This document shows, piece by piece, positions 44,143-52,479 of a DNA stretch of 64,000 bases. Source of the DNA: Candidatus Cloacimonadota bacterium (GTDB lineage: Bacteria; Cloacimonadota; Cloacimonadia; Cloacimonadales; Cloacimonadaceae); NCBI GenBank assembly GCA_012728875.1, contig JAAYEF010000029.1:62001-126000 (forward strand). Reading direction: 5' to 3'. A program made the translations under genes and the position numbers. The notes under the pieces are model-generated. The model was not told the origin of the DNA. It ran no database searches and was given only the letters and a program-made list of their open reading frames with translations. How positions within the stretch are numbered: the first letter of the stretch is position 1; the number at the start of each line of letters is the position of its first letter.

Positions 44143-45082
44143 TTTGGACCGCCTCCTTTTTCGGCAAAGACTTCAAGCCATGTTCGATGATGGGCATCAC
44201 TGAGTTTGCGATCAAAAGGGCGAACATGAAGCCTTCCGCAAAAAGCGAAAAGCGGCGGATGAACACGGTTAAGAAACCGGTGAGAATGCCGAAAATCCAC
44301 AGTGCTGAAACGGTTTTGGGCTGTGAGATGGGGTCTGTGACCATGAACACAATTCCAAAAAGCGCTCCGCCAGCGCAGAGCATGTAGAGCGGATTTTCGC
44401 CGGGATAGAAAATCAGGTTGAAGACGATGATGCTTCCCAGAGTTGCCAGCATGGGAATCCACTTTGCTGATTTGGTGATGAGCAGATAGATTCCTGCCAG
44501 GATGATCAGCAAGGCGGAGGTTTCACCCAGTGAGCCGGCTTCAAAACCCAGGAAGGTGTCCAAAAAAGTGCTGGTGGGTACAAGCTTCAGCCGGAACTGT
44601 CCCATGATCGTGGCACTGGTTTGCAGCGCCGAGCCTGCACTCCAGCGCACAAAGCCGCCGGGGAAGCTGTTCATCATGAACGGCTTTATCCACGAAACCG
44701 TCATTTGCTGGGGAAAGGATACGTAGATGAAGGTGCGTCCCAAAATGGCTGGGTTGAAAGGATTGGCGCCAAAGCCGCCAAAAACCATCTTGCCAAACGC
44801 AACTGCCACCACGCTGCCCAAGGCCGCCATCCACAGCGGAATCGTTGGCGGCAGCGTCATCGCCAAAAGCGTCCCGGTCACAAATACAGCCATGGAGACC
44901 TTTCCGCCTTTTTTGTTTCGGATAAAAAGATATTCCGTGGCAAACGCCGCCAGGTTCGACACCGCCACCACCGCCGCAGCTCGCCAACCATATAGATAGA
45001 TGGCAAAAATCAGCAGCGGCGTGAGCGAATAGAGAACCTTGTTCATCACGGCTTGTTTCAGGATCAAGTCTTTTATCTTCAA
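44132..45082 (-). CDS. nqrB: NqrB/RnfD-type membrane subunit
   Basis: The 316-residue protein is of RnfD size (about 320-350) rather than V. cholerae NqrB (about 415), because the NqrB amino-terminal extension is absent. The GxGxNxFNPA signature (FGGFGANPFNPA, about 101-112) and the flavin site region (TSAT, residues 155-158, in place of SGAT) are visible, so FMN may be attached at T158. The start is TTG 45082 with AAGGAG upstream. It is the first gene of the visible nqr cluster; NqrA would be expected before it, but a PASTA protein gene lies there instead, 39 bases away. Confidence 0.88.
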   Translation of the reverse strand: MKIKDLILKQAVMNKVLYSLTPLLIFAIYLYGWRAAAVVAVSNLAAFATEYLFIRNKKGGKVSMAVFVTGTLLAMTLPPTIPLWMAALGSVVAVAFGKMVFGGFGANPFNPAILGRTFIYVSFPQQMTVSWIKPFMMNSFPGGFVRWSAGSALQTSATIMGQFRLKLVPTSTFLDTFLGFEAGSLGETSALLIILAGIYLLITKSAKWIPMLATLGSIIVFNLIFYPGENPLYMLCAGGALFGIVFMVTDPISQPKTVSALWIFGILTGFLTVFIRRFSLFAEGFMFALLIANSVMPIIEHGLKSLPKKEAVQNGK

Positions 45083-45121
45083 GTTTCACTCTCCTTTACG
45101 GAATTTGCGTCTTGTTTTTCA

Positions 45122-45715
45122 TTATTGTAATTCATCATCTGGATCACGGTATTCCTGCGCTGGTTCGGTGACCGGCTCGGGTCCCCGACTGATGGTAAGC
45201 TGCACGGTGCTGCCCTTTTCCACTTTCGAGCCGGTTTCAGGACGGGTGCGGATCACGGTGTTCGCCGTATAGCTGCTGGAATACAAGGAATCGCTGACCA
45301 CGCCTTTCAAACCAACGTTCAAAAGTGTGTAGTAGGCTTCATGATAGCTTTGCCCAACCACGGAGGGAATGCCAACCTGCTGGGATCCCCGGCTCACGCG
45401 AACATAGATGGTTCCTTCAGTGCGCAGCATCTGCCCCGGAGCGGGATCCTGTTCCAAAATGGTGCCCACCCTTTCTGTTTCGCTCCAGATGGAATCCTTC
45501 ACCACGGCGTGGATCCCCAAATTTTCCAAGCTTCTGCGTGCGTTTGCATAGCTTTGACCGATCAGGTCCGGAACCTCGATTTCCTTGGGCGAACGGAAAA
45601 TGAATGGAAAGATAACCTGGCTGGTGAGAAAAGCGGTGAGGAAAATGATCCCCGCGCCTATCCCAATGGTGAGCCAGACTTTGGTTGCTTTTTCACTGGC
45701 CAATGTTCTCTTCAA
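45122..45715 (-). CDS. Membrane-anchored protein with two PASTA domains
   Basis: A 197-residue protein with an amino-terminal membrane helix (about 15-38) and two PASTA domains (about 46-112 and 113-180; VPDLIGQSYANAR and IPSVVGQSYHEA). PASTA domains bind peptidoglycan muropeptides or beta-lactams and are usually found on Ser/Thr kinases or class B penicillin-binding proteins; no kinase or transpeptidase domain is present here. The start is uncertain: TTG 45715 overlaps the rsmB stop (TTGA) but GGAG abuts it. TTG 45703 would have better spacing. The next genes are nqrB onward, 39 bases away. Confidence 0.82.
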   Translation of the reverse strand: MKRTLASEKATKVWLTIGIGAGIIFLTAFLTSQVIFPFIFRSPKEIEVPDLIGQSYANARRSLENLGIHAVVKDSIWSETERVGTILEQDPAPGQMLRTEGTIYVRVSRGSQQVGIPSVVGQSYHEAYYTLLNVGLKGVVSDSLYSSSYTANTVIRTRPETGSKVEKGSTVQLTISRGPEPVTEPAQEYRDPDDELQ

Positions 45716-47025
45716 CTCCTTTTGATCATTTTTGCCGCAAAAGCGCCGTCCATATTATGACGGAAAGGCAGGCTGCGAAACATCCCGTCGGAAACCAAAT
45801 CCCGCGGGATGTGCTGCGCGGCATCCAATAAACTGAACCGTGGATTCCGGGCAAGGAATTTTTCCACCTGGCGCTGATTTTCCTCCGGGTTCATGGTGCA
45901 GGTGGAGTAAACCATCACCCCTTCGGAACGAACAAAGTTCGCCGCCTGATCCAAAGCCCTCTCCTGGATTTTGATGAGCTGGGGAATGTCGTGCCTCGCC
46001 TGCCAGCGCAGGTCGGCCTTGCGTCCAAAAACGCCCCAACCGGAACAGGGCGCGTCCACCAAAACCCGGTCGTATGCAGGCGCCACGGGGCCATAGCTGA
46101 AGGCATCGCTCACCACCATCTTGATGTTTGTAAGCTGGAGCCTGGTGGCAGCTTGCTTGAGCAGCTTCATTTTGTTGGGAATCTTGTCCACAGCCACAAT
46201 TTCGCCCGTGTTTTCCATGATTTCTGCTATGTAGGTGCATTTTCCACCCGGTGCTGCAAAAAGGTCGAGGATGTTCTCATCCTTTTGCGGGTCAAGCAGT
46301 TCCACCACCAATGACGAGGAGGTATCCTGCACGGAAAAATAGCCTTCCGAAAAAGCAACGTCGTCCAAAACGGTTTCCGCTTTATCCGCCAGCAGGCTCA
46401 TCCTCCCCACCGGTGAAGGCGTTAAAACTGTGTCTCGCTTGGCAAAATATTGGATCAGCTTTTGCTGAGTGGTGGCAACCTGGTTCACTCGCAGATGCAG
46501 GGTGGGGTTTTCGTTGAACCAAATGGCAAGGTATTCTGCGTCCTCTTCGCCCCAAAGCTCAATCCAATCCTTGATCAAGTCCGGCGGGTAGGAATGTTCG
46601 CTGGCGATGCGTTCTATGGGGTCGCTGGGCCAGGTGACATTCGGGTCTCTCTGCCAGGCTCGCAGGATGGCGTTCACAAAATCGCCAACTTTGTCTCCCA
46701 GCATGTTTTTTGCCAGTTCCACAGTCTCGTTGATGGCGGCATGGGCTGGAATGGAATCCAAATATAAAAGCTGATAGAGCCCCAGATAGAGCCAAACCTT
46801 GATCTTGAGGTCGGTGTTTTTGAATTTGACGGGGTCGGCATATTGGGAAAGAATGTAATCCAGTTTTCCCTTGAGCTTCACCACGCCCTTCACCATATTG
46901 TAAAAAAGCGCCAGATTCTCCCGGTTGTTTTTCAGACGCTTGGCTTTTTGGTGCAAAAGCGTGTCTGAAAAAGCATTGTCTTTCAAAACCTTCAGAATGG
47001 TTTGGTAGGCTTGGGTTCTCAGCAT
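45712..47025 (-). CDS. rsmB: 16S rRNA m5C967 methyltransferase
   Basis: Methylates C967 of 16S rRNA. The 437-residue protein has an amino-terminal NusB-like RNA-binding domain (about 1-130) and a Rossmann methyltransferase domain with SAM motif FAAPGGKCTYIAEI, the VDAPCSGWG motif IV and the STCTMNPEEN catalytic cysteine. The length and arrangement are normal for RsmB. The gene overlaps the PASTA gene by four bases; ruvA stops two bases before its start. Confidence 0.95.
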   Translation of the reverse strand: MLRTQAYQTILKVLKDNAFSDTLLHQKAKRLKNNRENLALFYNMVKGVVKLKGKLDYILSQYADPVKFKNTDLKIKVWLYLGLYQLLYLDSIPAHAAINETVELAKNMLGDKVGDFVNAILRAWQRDPNVTWPSDPIERIASEHSYPPDLIKDWIELWGEEDAEYLAIWFNENPTLHLRVNQVATTQQKLIQYFAKRDTVLTPSPVGRMSLLADKAETVLDDVAFSEGYFSVQDTSSSLVVELLDPQKDENILDLFAAPGGKCTYIAEIMENTGEIVAVDKIPNKMKLLKQAATRLQLTNIKMVVSDAFSYGPVAPAYDRVLVDAPCSGWGVFGRKADLRWQARHDIPQLIKIQERALDQAANFVRSEGVMVYSTCTMNPEENQRQVEKFLARNPRFSLLDAAQHIPRDLVSDGMFRSLPFRHNMDGAFAAKMIKRS

Positions 47026-47027
47026 TT

Positions 47028-47633
47028 TTATTTTCTTCTTTGATACAGACGCCGAATCACTTCCTTGATCAGCTGTTCGGCATTGAGGGTTTCGGCTTCT
47101 TCGCCCATCAGGCTCAGTTCCTGCCTCACTTCCCTGGCGTTGAAGCCCAAGGTTTGCAGAGCATTTTCCACCTCGTCGGCTTTGGAACCGGAAATTTGTG
47201 CTCCGCCGGGCTCGGCAAAATCCAAAATGTGTCTCAGTTTCCCTTTCAGTTCGATGATCAGGCGCTGCGCGCTTTTCATCCCGATGCCGGGAATCTTTGT
47301 AAGGATGGCGGTTTCATCGCGTTCCACGGCTTTCACGAAAGTGGAGATGGGCATGGTGGAAATGATGGACAGCGCTGATTTGGGACCGATGCCGGAAACG
47401 CGGTTCAACTGGCGGTACAGTTCGCGTTCCCCCGTGCTGGCAAAGCCAAAAAGGCGCACATCGTCCTGGGAAATATGTAGATGGGTGAAAAGCTGGCAAG
47501 CCTCCCCCACCGCGGGCAAAATCTCGAAGGTGCTAATGGGGATCAAGAGCTCGAAGGACAGCCCAGAAGCGGTTTCAAGCACGGCGTTTACCGGGTCTTT
47601 GTGAAGCAGGATTCCCTTGATTGATTCTATCAT
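47028..47633 (-). CDS. ruvA: Holliday junction helicase subunit RuvA
   Basis: Binds four-way junctions and loads the RuvB motor. ATG 47633 is the start because it overlaps the ruvC stop by four bases (ATGA) and gives the family start MIESIKG; the longer upstream frame is not needed. The 201-residue protein has the OB fold (1-65), the helix-hairpin-helix region including KIPGIGMKSAQRL (about 107-119) and a C-terminal domain III. RuvB is not in the window. Confidence 0.95.
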   Translation of the reverse strand: MIESIKGILLHKDPVNAVLETASGLSFELLIPISTFEILPAVGEACQLFTHLHISQDDVRLFGFASTGERELYRQLNRVSGIGPKSALSIISTMPISTFVKAVERDETAILTKIPGIGMKSAQRLIIELKGKLRHILDFAEPGGAQISGSKADEVENALQTLGFNAREVRQELSLMGEEAETLNAEQLIKEVIRRLYQRRK

Positions 47634-48109
47634 TTTTGAAATTTGATCCTGTGGTGATGGCACAGCGCCAGGCCCAAGGCATCGTAGGCGTCATCGCGCT
47701 TGGGAGGGGTTTTCAGTTTTAGAAGCTGGTTCACCATATAGCGCATCTGTTCTTTGCTGGCATTGCCGTTTCCCACCACCGCTTTTTTTACCTCGCGGGG
47801 ACTGTATTCCACGATCGGAACTCCGTGCCGGGCTAGAGTGAGCAAGATCACTCCGCGCGCGTGCCCCAAGGTGAAAACACTGCGGATGTGCTTGTGAAAG
47901 AACATGCTTTCCACCACTGCCACATCGGGCTTGAATTCTTCCAATACTCCGTCGATGGCGTTGAAAAGCAGATCCAGCCTGGCAGGAAGCTCTTTTTGAG
48001 CGGTCAGGTCGACCACATCGCAACCCGCGCCGCTGATCCGGCGTCCGTCAAGTTCAAGCAGGCCATATCCGCAATAGCGGCTTCCGGGATCTATCCCCAG
48101 AATGATCAC
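47630..48109 (-). CDS. ruvC: Crossover junction endodeoxyribonuclease RuvC
   Basis: Resolves Holliday junctions. The 159-residue protein has the four acidic metal ligands at D7 (GIDPGS), E67 (VVESMF), D140 and D143 (RDDAYDAL). The start is GTG 48109, overlapping the yebC stop as GTGA. Its carboxy end overlaps ruvA. The order yebC-ruvC-ruvA is common among bacteria. Confidence 0.95.
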   Translation of the reverse strand: MIILGIDPGSRYCGYGLLELDGRRISGAGCDVVDLTAQKELPARLDLLFNAIDGVLEEFKPDVAVVESMFFHKHIRSVFTLGHARGVILLTLARHGVPIVEYSPREVKKAVVGNGNASKEQMRYMVNQLLKLKTPPKRDDAYDALGLALCHHHRIKFQK

Positions 48110-48858
48110 TGTTCCTGGCTGAGGGCTTCCATCACTTCGTCGGAAACCTCAAAATTCGCATATACCTTTTGTACGTCGTCCAAATCTTCAAGCATCTCGA
48201 TGAGACGGAAAAGCTTTTCGGCAACGTTATCCGCATTGATGGTATTCTTGGGAACCCGGGTCAGGCCAGCGTTTTCCACCGGCACGCCAATTTTTTCAAA
48301 CTCACCCAAAACCGTGTGAAATTCGTCCACGGCAGTGTAGATATCGAATTGGTCGTCGCTTAGTTCGATGTCTTCAGCGCCGGCTTCCAAAGCTTGCATC
48401 ATGAATTCATCTTCATCCAAACCTTCGGCGGGAACGCTGAAATAACCCTTCAGGTCAAAATTCCAAGCCACCGAACCGCTTTCCGCCAGGTTTCCGCCAT
48501 ATTTGGAAAAAGCGTGTCTCAGTTCTGATACGGTGCGGTTTTTGTTGTCGGTCATCACTTCCACCACGATGCCCACGCCATTGTGACCATAGCCCTCATA
48601 AACTATTTCTTCGTAGGTGGCGCCTTCAATTTCCCCGGTGCCGCGTTTGATGGCGCGTTCGATGTTGTCTCGGGGCATATTTGCGGATCTTGCGCTCAGC
48701 ATGGCTGTGCGAAGCCTGGGATTTGTGTCGGGGTCGCCGCCGCCATCTCTGGCGGCCAGAATGATTTCTTTCGCGATGCGGGTGAAAAGTTTGCCGCGTT
48801 TTGCATCTGCGGCTCCTTTTTTGTGTTTGATGGAACTCCATTTATTGTGTCCAGACAT
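48106..48858 (-). CDS. yebC: YebC/PmpR family translation/transcription factor
   Basis: A 250-residue member of the YebC family. The start MSGHNKWSSIKHKKG fits the family exactly, and the conserved PRLRTAMLSARSANMPRDN block follows. Earlier work described it as a DNA-binding regulator; more recent work indicates relief of ribosome stalling at proline-rich stretches. Start ATG 48858 has GAGGTG upstream; an in-frame GTG at 48864 overlaps that site. Promoter candidate 48908-48936 (minus). Confidence 0.95.
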   Translation of the reverse strand: MSGHNKWSSIKHKKGAADAKRGKLFTRIAKEIILAARDGGGDPDTNPRLRTAMLSARSANMPRDNIERAIKRGTGEIEGATYEEIVYEGYGHNGVGIVVEVMTDNKNRTVSELRHAFSKYGGNLAESGSVAWNFDLKGYFSVPAEGLDEDEFMMQALEAGAEDIELSDDQFDIYTAVDEFHTVLGEFEKIGVPVENAGLTRVPKNTINADNVAEKLFRLIEMLEDLDDVQKVYANFEVSDEVMEALSQEQ

Positions 48859-48907
48859 AAACACCTCTATAATTCTTATTTTTTAGCTTTGATTCCATAC
48901 TTGTGTC

Positions 48908-48936
48908 AGCATCTCAAACACTTGGAAATATGTCAA
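48908..48936 (-). promoter_or_regulatory. Promoter candidate for yebC-ruvCA
   Basis: Minus strand TTGACA (48936-48931), 17-base spacer, GATGCT (48913-48908; three of six). It lies directly after the terminator of the EF-G-like gene, about 50 bases ahead of yebC. Confidence 0.45.
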
Positions 48937-48937
48937 G

Positions 48938-48971
48938 AAAAAAGGGGAAGGCTGTTTGATCAACCTTCCCC
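48938..48971 (-). terminator. Terminator of the EF-G-like gene
   Basis: Minus strand: GGGGAAGG (48971-48964) pairs with CCTTCCCC (48951-48944) across a 12-base loop, then six T (48943-48938). Confidence 0.9.
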
Positions 48972-49006
48972 GGAATCTGAAACCTGCTGAAATGCAGGGC
49001 GTTACA

Positions 49007-51061
49007 TTAGGCGTCGGAATCCTGCCAGGCGGCGATCACTTTTGCCGCCACTTCATCCGGAACCTTCTCATAGTGGGAAAACTTCTGGGTGAAGCGTCCC
49101 CTGCCTTGGGTGAATGATTTCAGAGCAGGATAGTAGAAATACATCTCGGCAACAGGCATCTGAGCGTTCAGATATTGCTTTTTGCCACGCTGTTCCATGC
49201 CCATGATACGTCCGCGGCGGGTGCTCACATCGCCCATCACGTCGCCCATATATTCGCTGGGAACGATGATGGTAAGTTCGTGAATCGGCTCCAAAAGGAT
49301 GGGACGGCATTTTTTGAACCCTTCCTTCAAGGCCATGGAGGAGGCGATCTTGAAAGCCATTTCCGAGCTGTCCACATCGTGGTAGCTGCCGTAGTAAACT
49401 TCCACTGCGATGTCCACGACTTTGTAGCCGGCAATGATGCCTTTTTCCAGGGTTTCAACCAAGCCTTTTTCGATGGCGGGGATGAAGTTTGAAGGAATCA
49501 CGCCACCCACGATGGAGTTGATGAACTGGAAGCCTTCTCCGCGCTCAGTGGGTTTGATGCGGAAAAACACTTCGCCATATTGACCGCGTCCGCCGGATTG
49601 TTTTTTGTGACGATATTGGGATTCCCCGCTGCCGGTGATGGTTTCCTTATATGGAATGCGGGGTTCCTTCATCAAGGCATCCACTTTATAGCGGTTTTTC
49701 AGCTTTTTGATAACCAACTGAAGCTGCTGCTCACCCATGCCGGAAATCACGTTTTCATGGGTTTCAACGTTCAATTCATAGCGGATAGTGGGATCCTCAG
49801 CGATCACCCTCTGCAGCGCTGTGCCGATCTTATCTTCGTCGGACTGATTTGCTGCGCGGATGGTCTGCCAGTAGGTGGCTGTGGGAAGTTCCGGCAAGGG
49901 CATGCTCAGCTTGCTGCCAACGGCTGTGATGGAATCCATCGAACGGGCGTTTTTCAGCTTCACCATGGCACCAATTTCGCCAGCACGGATTTCCTGGGTG
50001 TCCTGGCGATTTTTGCCCAGCATGTAATACATGTTTCCAGCCTTGTCTTTGGCGTCCTTTTCGGGGATGTAAAAATCCATTCCAGATTTCAGGCTGCCGG
50101 AGAAAACCCTCACGTAGGCATAGTCGCCCATGTTTGGATCGGCATAAAGCTTGAAAACGTAGCCCAGAAGCTCACCGTCGGGAGTGGCAACAAGTTCGCC
50201 AGCCTCTCCGTCTTTCAAAACCTGAATGGGGTTGGCGTCTTCCGGTGAGGGCAGATAATCGCAAACGCCATCCAAAAATGCCATCACGCCCACTCCGGTG
50301 GAGGCGGAACAGCAGAAAGCGGGGCAAATTTCGCCTGCGGCAACGGCTTTTTTCAATCCGCCCAAAAGCTGTTCTTCGCTGAGTTCCATGTTTTCCAAGA
50401 AGCTGTTCGAAAGCTCTTCATCGGTTTTGGCGACTGCTTCCATCAATGCCAAACGCGCGTCTTCCACGGCGCTTTGCATATCAGCTGGCACATCGCCTTC
50501 TCCGGATGGCCGGATTGCTTTTTGGCGAATGATGTCCACCACACCTTCAAAGCCACCTTCGCGACCGATGGGCAGTTGGATCGGGGTGGGATTCAGTTCT
50601 GTATTCTCATGAATGGCTTCAATGGTCTTATAAAAATCCGCGTGTTCATTGTCCATGCGGTTAACCAGCACCGCTTTGCCCACTTTTTTGCGTTCCACCT
50701 GCTCGATGGCAAGCTCCAGCCCAACTTCAAAGCCACCGGTGGCGTTTGCCACCAAAAGCACGTTTTCAACGGCTGGAATGGCAACTATGGCATCACCGAT
50801 AAAGTCTGGCGTGCCGGGTGAATCCAAAAGATTGATTTTGTGGTCTTTGTGGTTCAAAAAGCCCAGGCTCAAGCTCAGCGAACTTTTCTTCGCGATTTCT
50901 TCGGAATCGAAGTCCATCACGGTGTTGCCTTCGTCCACTTTGCCCAATCGGGTGGTGGTTTTGGTCAAATGGAAAATTTGTTCCGCAAGGGATGTTTTTC
51001 CTGAACCGCCGGCTCCCATCATCAGGAGGTTGCGCAGTTTGGACATTTTGTATTCTTTCAT
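49007..51061 (-). CDS. Elongation factor G-like GTPase (EF-G2 type)
   Basis: A 684-residue translational GTPase. I start at ATG 51061 (GAGGAACGTG ahead). The P-loop is GAGGSGKT (16-23), G3 is DSPGTPDF and G4 is NRMD, instead of the canonical AHVDAGKT, DTPGHVDF and NKMD of housekeeping EF-G; the switch I threonine segment is also altered (KKSSLSLS). Domains II to V are recognisable. These features fit the EF-G-like (FusA2) paralogue group, whose members bind ribosomes and have roles separate from normal elongation. An ordinary fusA is expected elsewhere in the genome. It is alone with its own terminator. Confidence 0.9.
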   Translation of the reverse strand: MKEYKMSKLRNLLMMGAGGSGKTSLAEQIFHLTKTTTRLGKVDEGNTVMDFDSEEIAKKSSLSLSLGFLNHKDHKINLLDSPGTPDFIGDAIVAIPAVENVLLVANATGGFEVGLELAIEQVERKKVGKAVLVNRMDNEHADFYKTIEAIHENTELNPTPIQLPIGREGGFEGVVDIIRQKAIRPSGEGDVPADMQSAVEDARLALMEAVAKTDEELSNSFLENMELSEEQLLGGLKKAVAAGEICPAFCCSASTGVGVMAFLDGVCDYLPSPEDANPIQVLKDGEAGELVATPDGELLGYVFKLYADPNMGDYAYVRVFSGSLKSGMDFYIPEKDAKDKAGNMYYMLGKNRQDTQEIRAGEIGAMVKLKNARSMDSITAVGSKLSMPLPELPTATYWQTIRAANQSDEDKIGTALQRVIAEDPTIRYELNVETHENVISGMGEQQLQLVIKKLKNRYKVDALMKEPRIPYKETITGSGESQYRHKKQSGGRGQYGEVFFRIKPTERGEGFQFINSIVGGVIPSNFIPAIEKGLVETLEKGIIAGYKVVDIAVEVYYGSYHDVDSSEMAFKIASSMALKEGFKKCRPILLEPIHELTIIVPSEYMGDVMGDVSTRRGRIMGMEQRGKKQYLNAQMPVAEMYFYYPALKSFTQGRGRFTQKFSHYEKVPDEVAAKVIAAWQDSDA

Positions 51062-51376
51062 CACGTTCCTCGTTTTTCTATATATAATCAATACAAATCA
51101 TGTTTCCGACCATCAATATAGCCCAGAACAATCCATTTTTTTCTCTGCGGCATTGTTGTCAAACGCTTTTTTTGCGTAACTGGCGAATTGCCAAAATAAT
51201 GCGTCCCACTTTGACGAAATCTTGAAGAAAACGATCTGTGAAAATGCCTCCATATTGCAAACCCATTTTTGGCTTGACCATAAGCCCGGTTCCAGCAAAT
51301 TTGAGCGAAAATATCATAATTAACAGGTCATCCTTCTGATCTAAAGATCCCGGCTTGACCCAAACAAGGAATACAG
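51062..51376. other. Intergenic region between divergent genes
   Basis: About 315 bases with no open frame of note. A TTGACA occurs on the minus strand at 51162-51157 but without a convincing -10 element. I see no repeat or structured RNA here. Promoters for both flanking genes must lie in it. Confidence 0.5.
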
Positions 51377-52471
51377 ATGCGTGTTTCACACTTTTTCATC
51401 CTGATGGCAGCGCTGTTGCTTTTTGCCTGCAGTCCCACAAAACCGCCTCAAAAGGGCGAACTGCCCATCCGCATGGATTTGGCTCCCGCAGCTCAAATTG
51501 GCCAAACAGTCACCCGCGTGGCGGTTGGCATCACCAAAGGCGATTTCAGTCAAAACATGGACTTGAGTATCAGCGGCAACACTGCCGAAGGCGTCTTTGA
51601 AAGCTTGGAACCGGGACTTTACGCCATCGACGTTGCGGTTTACAACGGACAAAACCTGATCGCCACCGGGCAGGGGACCGGCTTGGTGAAACCTGGCGAA
51701 ACCACCACGGTCCACATAAATTTGCAATTTGTACCGGGCGGGTTGGAAGTGGTGATTGGCTGGGGTTTGCCTTTGGAAAACGCACGCCGTGTCCTCTTTT
51801 TGGGAAACAGTCTCACCTATTCCTATGGCGGTGTGGAAACCCATCTGCAAGCACTGTTGGAAGCCGCCAGACCGGACTGGAGAATGGTGTTTGAATCCCG
51901 CTCCCCCGGCGGCTACACCCTCCAAAACCATTTTAACGACCCCCAAACCCGGCAAGCCATCACAAACGGAAACTGGGACCTCGTGATCCTGCAGGAACAA
52001 AGCTCCCGCCCTGTCACGCATCCCCAGCTTTTTTATCAATATGCAGATTCCCTGAACTCCCTGATCCGCTCAAACGGCGCTCAAACCAGCTTTTACATGA
52101 CTTGGGCGCGGGGGGACAACCCCTCCATGTATCTGCCCCTGCGGAATGCATACAACTACATCGGCGCCTTTTTGGACAGTCCTGTGGTGCCAGCCGGAGT
52201 GGCTTTTCATAATGCGGCTGATTTACCCGAACTGCCCAGCCTCTTCGACCCCGACCTCCTTCATCCCAGCATCCACGGAACCTATCTGGTCGCCTGCCTC
52301 ATGATGGCAAAAATCTGGAATATCAACCCGATTGGAAACCCCTACCAACCCATGCAAATAGACGCTCACACCGCTTTGGCTTTGCAGCAGCTTGCCTGGA
52401 ACACCTTGCAAAATGAATATGGAAGCTTGAACAAAATTCCGCGCCTGCAGCCCCAACGCCGTGCCGCTTAA
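51377..52471 (+). CDS. SGNH-hydrolase-like lipoprotein
   Basis: A 364-residue lipoprotein (lipobox LFAC, cysteine 18). Residues about 30-125 are a beta-rich module of unknown function. Residues about 135-345 are an SGNH/GDSL hydrolase domain with the nucleophile S145 in LGNSLTYSYG and the D293-L-L-H296 dyad in DPDLLHPS. The block corresponding to the oxyanion asparagine lies in VILQEQS (about 203-209). This fold removes acyl or acetyl groups from sugars or lipids. The envelope location suggests a polysaccharide or lipid deacetylase, but the substrate is unknown. AAGGAA precedes the ATG. The gene is convergent with lpxK. Confidence 0.83.
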   Translation: MRVSHFFILMAALLLFACSPTKPPQKGELPIRMDLAPAAQIGQTVTRVAVGITKGDFSQNMDLSISGNTAEGVFESLEPGLYAIDVAVYNGQNLIATGQGTGLVKPGETTTVHINLQFVPGGLEVVIGWGLPLENARRVLFLGNSLTYSYGGVETHLQALLEAARPDWRMVFESRSPGGYTLQNHFNDPQTRQAITNGNWDLVILQEQSSRPVTHPQLFYQYADSLNSLIRSNGAQTSFYMTWARGDNPSMYLPLRNAYNYIGAFLDSPVVPAGVAFHNAADLPELPSLFDPDLLHPSIHGTYLVACLMMAKIWNINPIGNPYQPMQIDAHTALALQQLAWNTLQNEYGSLNKIPRLQPQRRAA

Positions 52472-52479
52472 GATCGGTC

